A stretch of 64,000 bases of DNA from Siphonodentalium dalli (Eukaryota; Mollusca; Scaphopoda; Gadilida; Siphonodentaliidae), in assembly GCA_032622095.1 (NCBI GenBank), contig CP136063.1:212801982-212865981 (forward strand), in the 5' to 3' direction. Every line of letters starts with the position of its first letter. The stretch's first letter is position 1. Shown piece after piece: positions 60,761-64,000 of the stretch. Under the pieces are notes generated by a model. It saw only the letters and a list, made by a program, of their open reading frames with translations. It was not told where the DNA came from and ran no database searches. The position numbers and the translations under genes are program-made.

Positions 60761-60963
60761 TTAAATTAAGCAGAGGTGTTCAATTAAAAAAAAAATTAAT
60801 TGAAAAATAAATTTAATTCCATTTGTTTTTTTGTATCTGTTTTAAATATAAAACTGTTTAAACAATCAAAATGTTGTGTCACTCTCCCAGAAGAATCGCC
60901 GCGGTGATAATTGTTGTGCTTGTCGTACATTATGAACATACTGTACATAAATGCAGAACTCAG

Positions 60964-61758
60964 TTAAATTGGATCCCCCACACTCGTTATATCAGTGGGA
61001 TCGAAGATGGGATTCAACATAATGTTAGAATTATTCGTCACTACGACGTCAGAGTAAATGTCTGAAATGGCGGCGAAACTTTCATTTGGTCTCCGAGCAT
61101 TTAACGTTGGGGCGTTAGTCGGTTCTATTCGAGCCGCCCCGACTCTCAGAGATGCAGGTTTTGGAGGTGGTGGTGGCGGCGCTCGCCGCTTGGCGGCAAT
61201 TCCGGCAGAATTCACCACGGCATAATGGTTTTCGGCGACATCCGGTGTGACTGGAACGCCAGGAACGGGCGGAGCGTAATCAGACGGCACGGAATCTAAG
61301 TCAATTGCACGTGATATGCCCATGACGTCATTGTTCTCGTAACTATCTCCCTCAGATATCACATCACCTCTCGTCAAATTATGTTGACCGCGTTCCTTTA
61401 CCCTCGTGGTATCTCCGATGGTATCGATCGGTTCATAATCTTTATCGAAACCTTGGTTATCTATGCCACTCGGAGTATTCCCTGCGTCGCCCTGTCTGTC
61501 AGCGTCAGTTGGCGATTGAATTTTACGAATTAAAGACTTCCTGTCGTTACCAGGATCTAATGGATCCATACTGGCGATGGAGACCATGGACTTCGAGATG
61601 TGCCTATCTTGTACTTTCTTGAAGAGTGCTTCGACGTTTGACCGCGGAACGACGCCTATTCTGAAGAATCCTAACTTTCCTTGGTCGATGTTTCGGCAGT
61701 CAACCACAGTGGATGCCATGTTTTCAGCCGAAGGACCGTCGCAGAGAATTCCATCGAG
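60964..61758 (-). CDS. YrdC/Sua5-type protein, terminal exon with long Tyr/Pro-rich tail
   Basis: On the minus strand, the acceptor TTTTTTTTTCAG precedes LDGILCDGPSAENMASTVVD, the second conserved block of YrdC/Sua5 threonylcarbamoyl-AMP synthases (GP....STVVD). The frame is phase 0, matching the upstream exon, and runs 264 codons to TAA at 60964-60966. About 45 residues finish the fold (KLGFFRIGVVPRSNVEALFK). The remaining ~200 look disordered: acidic and polar, with RRAPPPPPPKPASLR and five tyrosine motifs (DYEPI, SYENN, DYAPP, HYAVV, IYSDV). Classical YrdC proteins stop soon after the domain. The family makes the threonylcarbamoyl adenylate for tRNA t6A; whether this member does so is unknown. 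Confidence 0.85.
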   Translation of the reverse strand, partial: LDGILCDGPSAENMASTVVDCRNIDQGKLGFFRIGVVPRSNVEALFKKVQDRHISKSMVSIASMDPLDPGNDRKSLIRKIQSPTDADRQGDAGNTPSGIDNQGFDKDYEPIDTIGDTTRVKERGQHNLTRGDVISEGDSYENNDVMGISRAIDLDSVPSDYAPPVPGVPVTPDVAENHYAVVNSAGIAAKRRAPPPPPPKPASLRVGAARIEPTNAPTLNARRPNESFAAISDIYSDVVVTNNSNIMLNPIFDPTDITSVGDPI

Positions 61759-63066
61759 CTGAAAAAAAAATTAGAACAAATATGTCATTTGTTTTCCTTG
61801 TCGCCGATCATTTCCACAGTCATGTATCTCTAGGACCTACTGATCATCCTCTTTAAAAATGTGTAAATCGGTTGAAAAATGTCCCAAGTTATAGCCCATC
61901 GAAAATTGATGCATATATCTACCGTGGAGAAAGAGCTTGCGCGCAAAAACTCTCAAAACGAAGCATAGCAACTGGATTTGGTTTATGTGAGCGTGTTAAA
62001 CATAGACAAAAGACAATTCTATCAAATTTTGACCAAGATCCACTGACATTTGTCCATGTTAGGGAGGCGGTCAAATTGTATTGAAGTATATATGGGTGCA
62101 CTGATCATCGTTGTGAATCGGTTGACAAATTGATGTTCGCCAAAGACTGCAGGGCCGGTAAATGAGTAACTAAATTGACCCAGTTTGTTTTGATCGTTCA
62201 AACTGGGTCAAGTTTGAGTCGTCTGAATGATGTTCATGTCAGTTGCATCTTTTAGCTCGAGTGAACTTATTCGCACGGCTGACTTTGGATTGGTTTAACA
62301 AGCCATGTCAAGATTCACTCTACTCTTGAAGTTCTGCGTTGTATCCCTCCACCAACACATGATTGGGAGATGCTTCTAAAAATTGTATATATAACACAAA
62401 TATAATATTCGTCATTTCATCATTCTTCTGTTTTGTTATATCTAATAACTGATCGGCTGAGAACGATATATATCGCTAACCCTCGAATTTGTCCATTAAA
62501 GTGTATATATAACATCATGAATTCGTTTTAGTTATTACATAAATGCTTTATATTCGTTCAAGCTACGAGCGAGTTAGAACATAGACATATTTTATTAGAT
62601 AAAAGCATATAAAACATTTCTTCTAAATAATAATGATTTTCGCTCTTACTTGAAACACCCTTCTTGAGTAATTTGTAATCTTCAATATTGTGTTGATAAA
62701 CTAAAACTACAACATTGAACTGATTCCAACTCACGACACATGCCCACATATACACATGTGCGTATATTGGTATACATGGATATAATGACCACTCTGTATA
62801 GCAAAAACTGAATAGGTACCTCAAACATGAAACTATGTATACGGCATATACCTATAGCTCCAACCAACGTCGGTGGTATAATTGGATATTCAAATCGGAA
62901 AAAACAGTCGATATAGTACTTGTTTCCAGTGGCCACCGAATTTGAACTACCAGCATCAAAATATAATACCCAGCCACACGTAGACGCACGTATGTATCTA
63001 ATGCAGTTATACCGGAATGCTCTGTAAGTAAGCCAGTGTGACGTAATTTGTATACACTAAACTTAC
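61759..63066 (-). other. Intron of the YrdC-type gene
   Basis: Donor AAT|GTAAGT (boundary at 63066/63067) and acceptor TTTTTTTTTCAG (at 61759-61761). Both sides are phase 0. A 70-codon open frame at 61872-62084 lies inside it but has no recognised domain or splice support. Nothing else was identified. Confidence 0.8.
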
Positions 63067-63272
63067 ATTCTTAATGCCGAGTTTCCCTAAAACTTGTAGG
63101 TGGTGGGTGGTGTCTGCTTCTCCAGTCGGGTTAGCTGACGTCGAAATGACAGGCCCAGTTTGATCTATAAGGTACAATGACAAGGTCGCATTGGACATGC
63201 GCACTGCTATACTATCAGGGCGTCCAACGAGTTTCTCCGCAGAGCCAATGCCGAGATTTTCTAGCCACTGAC
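63067..63272 (-). CDS. YrdC/Sua5-type protein, internal exon
   Basis: A 206-bp exon with acceptor TTTATTATTCCAG and donor GTAAGT; entry phase 1, exit phase 0. It encodes QWLENLGIGSAEKLVGRPD, SIAVRMSN and GPVISTSANPTGEADTTH. TSANPTGE is the hallmark motif of the YrdC/Sua5 fold, part of the nucleotide and threonine-binding pocket. It joins in frame to 60964-61758 (GKLGIKN|LDGILCDGP). The ATG seen just upstream in the open frame is intronic. The N-terminal half of the domain, with its basic nucleotide-binding residues, must lie beyond the window. Confidence 0.88.
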
Positions 63273-64000
63273 CTGGAATAATAAACATCAGAAGTTCACC
63301 GTATCGTATCGCATCATTTTGTCGAACATTAATGTAGACTGTCGTATTTGAATGCTTTAAGATGGAGGTAAAGTGGCAACATTTAAATGGGGAATCCAGT
63401 GTTAATTTTCAGAACAAGATTTCTCAATATTTACAAACAGTAGATGAATGTTTCATGTCTTGTTGGAATGTTTGAGCATTATAGCTAGTGACAACGCAAA
63501 GCTGATTTTTCATTTTACTTTTTGTTTTGTGATATTTGATGGAAATATTTTAATCAATGATTTACTTGTGACCCACTTTTTTATAATATCCAATAATATT
63601 CAACCTGGGATGAAAATCAAAATTCCGCTCCTCGTTGTCACTTGATAAGTATTCAAACTTTCCAACAACAAAAAAAGGTATATGATCAACTGCGCTTTGT
63701 GAGGTTTGATCAGTCTTTTACCAAAAATTAACACTGAATTCCACATTCAAATATTTGCACAACCTCCCTCTTAACATGAAATTAGAGATGAGTAAGAAAC
63801 ATAATTATATATATTATCGTCATCAATCACTACCCCTCAGTGCAATTGGAGTACACACACTTGAACCTATATTGTGTTGTGTGCGTTGAACATAAACTGG
63901 AAGCTGTTTCGAGAAGTTATTGCTTTGAACACGAACGAACATAATCACGTCGTACTTGCTTAGTACTAATTTAGTGTTTCAACATGTGTTTGTCAGTTTT
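63273..64000 (-). other. Upstream intron of the YrdC-type gene, running out of the window
   Basis: No exon could be assigned. A minus-strand open stretch at about 63835-63980 was considered (see rejected list). The rest is AT-rich and featureless. Confidence 0.5.

Larger units (their letters stand above)
58339..60963. other. Intergenic region between LINE and YrdC-type gene
   Basis: Contains a dispersed-family fragment (58370-58540), inverted-looking words near 58620-58780 ('ttatttaagacatttgtcggttacaactc' against 'gtaaccgacataagtcttaaata'), the repeats at 59200-59390 and 60570-60760, and a short TA run near 60570. Nothing recognised in 59390-60560. Confidence 0.55.

Noticed and set aside
61872-62084. 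70-codon + strand frame inside the YrdC-type intron
   Set aside because: No recognised domain, and its minus-strand shadow is equally open. No splice signals support it as an exon.
63835-63980. Minus-strand open stretch (...LPVYVQRTQHNIGSS...) as a possible upstream YrdC exon
   Set aside because: About 50 codons are open but lack a convincing donor in the right phase (phase 1 is needed) and do not resemble the expected FWPGPLT-type block preceding this part of YrdC domains.
1-64000. tRNA, rRNA or other structured RNA genes
   Set aside because: No cloverleaf with A and B box spacing or rRNA core sequence was recognised by eye on either strand; a tRNAscan/Infernal run would be decisive.

Overview
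This is a stretch of animal nuclear genome. Its genes are split into exons with canonical GT/AG splice sites. It is AT-rich and crowded with microsatellites, palindromic MITE-like elements, minisatellites and 5'-truncated non-LTR retrotransposons. The repeat style (heads carrying CCCGACTTCGTCCGGG, TTAA-flanked elements, LINE C-termini with a Cys/His knuckle) suggests a marine invertebrate, probably a lophotrochozoan. The species cannot be fixed from the sequence alone.

Two real genes are visible. (1) On the + strand, a five-exon aconitate decarboxylase 1 gene (ACOD1/IRG1; cis-aconitate to itaconate) runs from 10073 to 38480. Exons are 10073-10090, 12000-12126, 22534-22721, 26889-27202 and 37568-38480. 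All splice phases match (0, 1, 0, 2) and the product is 519 residues. It has a basic, probably mitochondrial, N-terminal presequence, and every active-site residue I recall from human ACOD1 is kept. A TATA box and a back-to-back pair of NF-kB-like sites lie just upstream. (2) On the - strand, the last two visible exons (63067-63272 and 60964-61758) encode the C-terminal half of a YrdC/Sua5-type domain followed by a tail of about 200 residues that looks disordered and is rich in tyrosine motifs and proline. The gene begins outside the window.

Layout: 1-9840 is intergenic with dispersed repeats. 9841-10072 is the ACOD1 promoter and 5' UTR. Intron 2 (12-22.5 kb) holds many foldback elements. Intron 3 holds a roughly 37-copy satellite. 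Intron 4 holds an 8.7 kb tandem array of ten ~0.76-1.03 kb units. From 36573 to 55400 there is a head-to-tail segmental duplication: copy A (36573-47728) and copy B (47729-55400), each with a complete ACOD1 terminal exon. The gene therefore has two near-identical, intact last exons (5A and 5B). A 57-bp minisatellite sits at the end of each copy, about 31 units in A and 4 in B. Copy B also carries a LINE insertion and a TTAA-flanked MITE whose empty sites are preserved in copy A. From 55.4 to 60.9 kb there are two more LINE remnants and otherwise unassigned DNA.

The main biological points are an immunometabolic gene (itaconate synthesis) with an apparent kB promoter in an invertebrate, its duplicated terminal exon, the clustering of palindromic elements within about 50 bp upstream of three of its splice acceptors, and the unusual YrdC-tail fusion. 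The A/B duplication could be an assembly duplication of two haplotypes; this is flagged where relevant.
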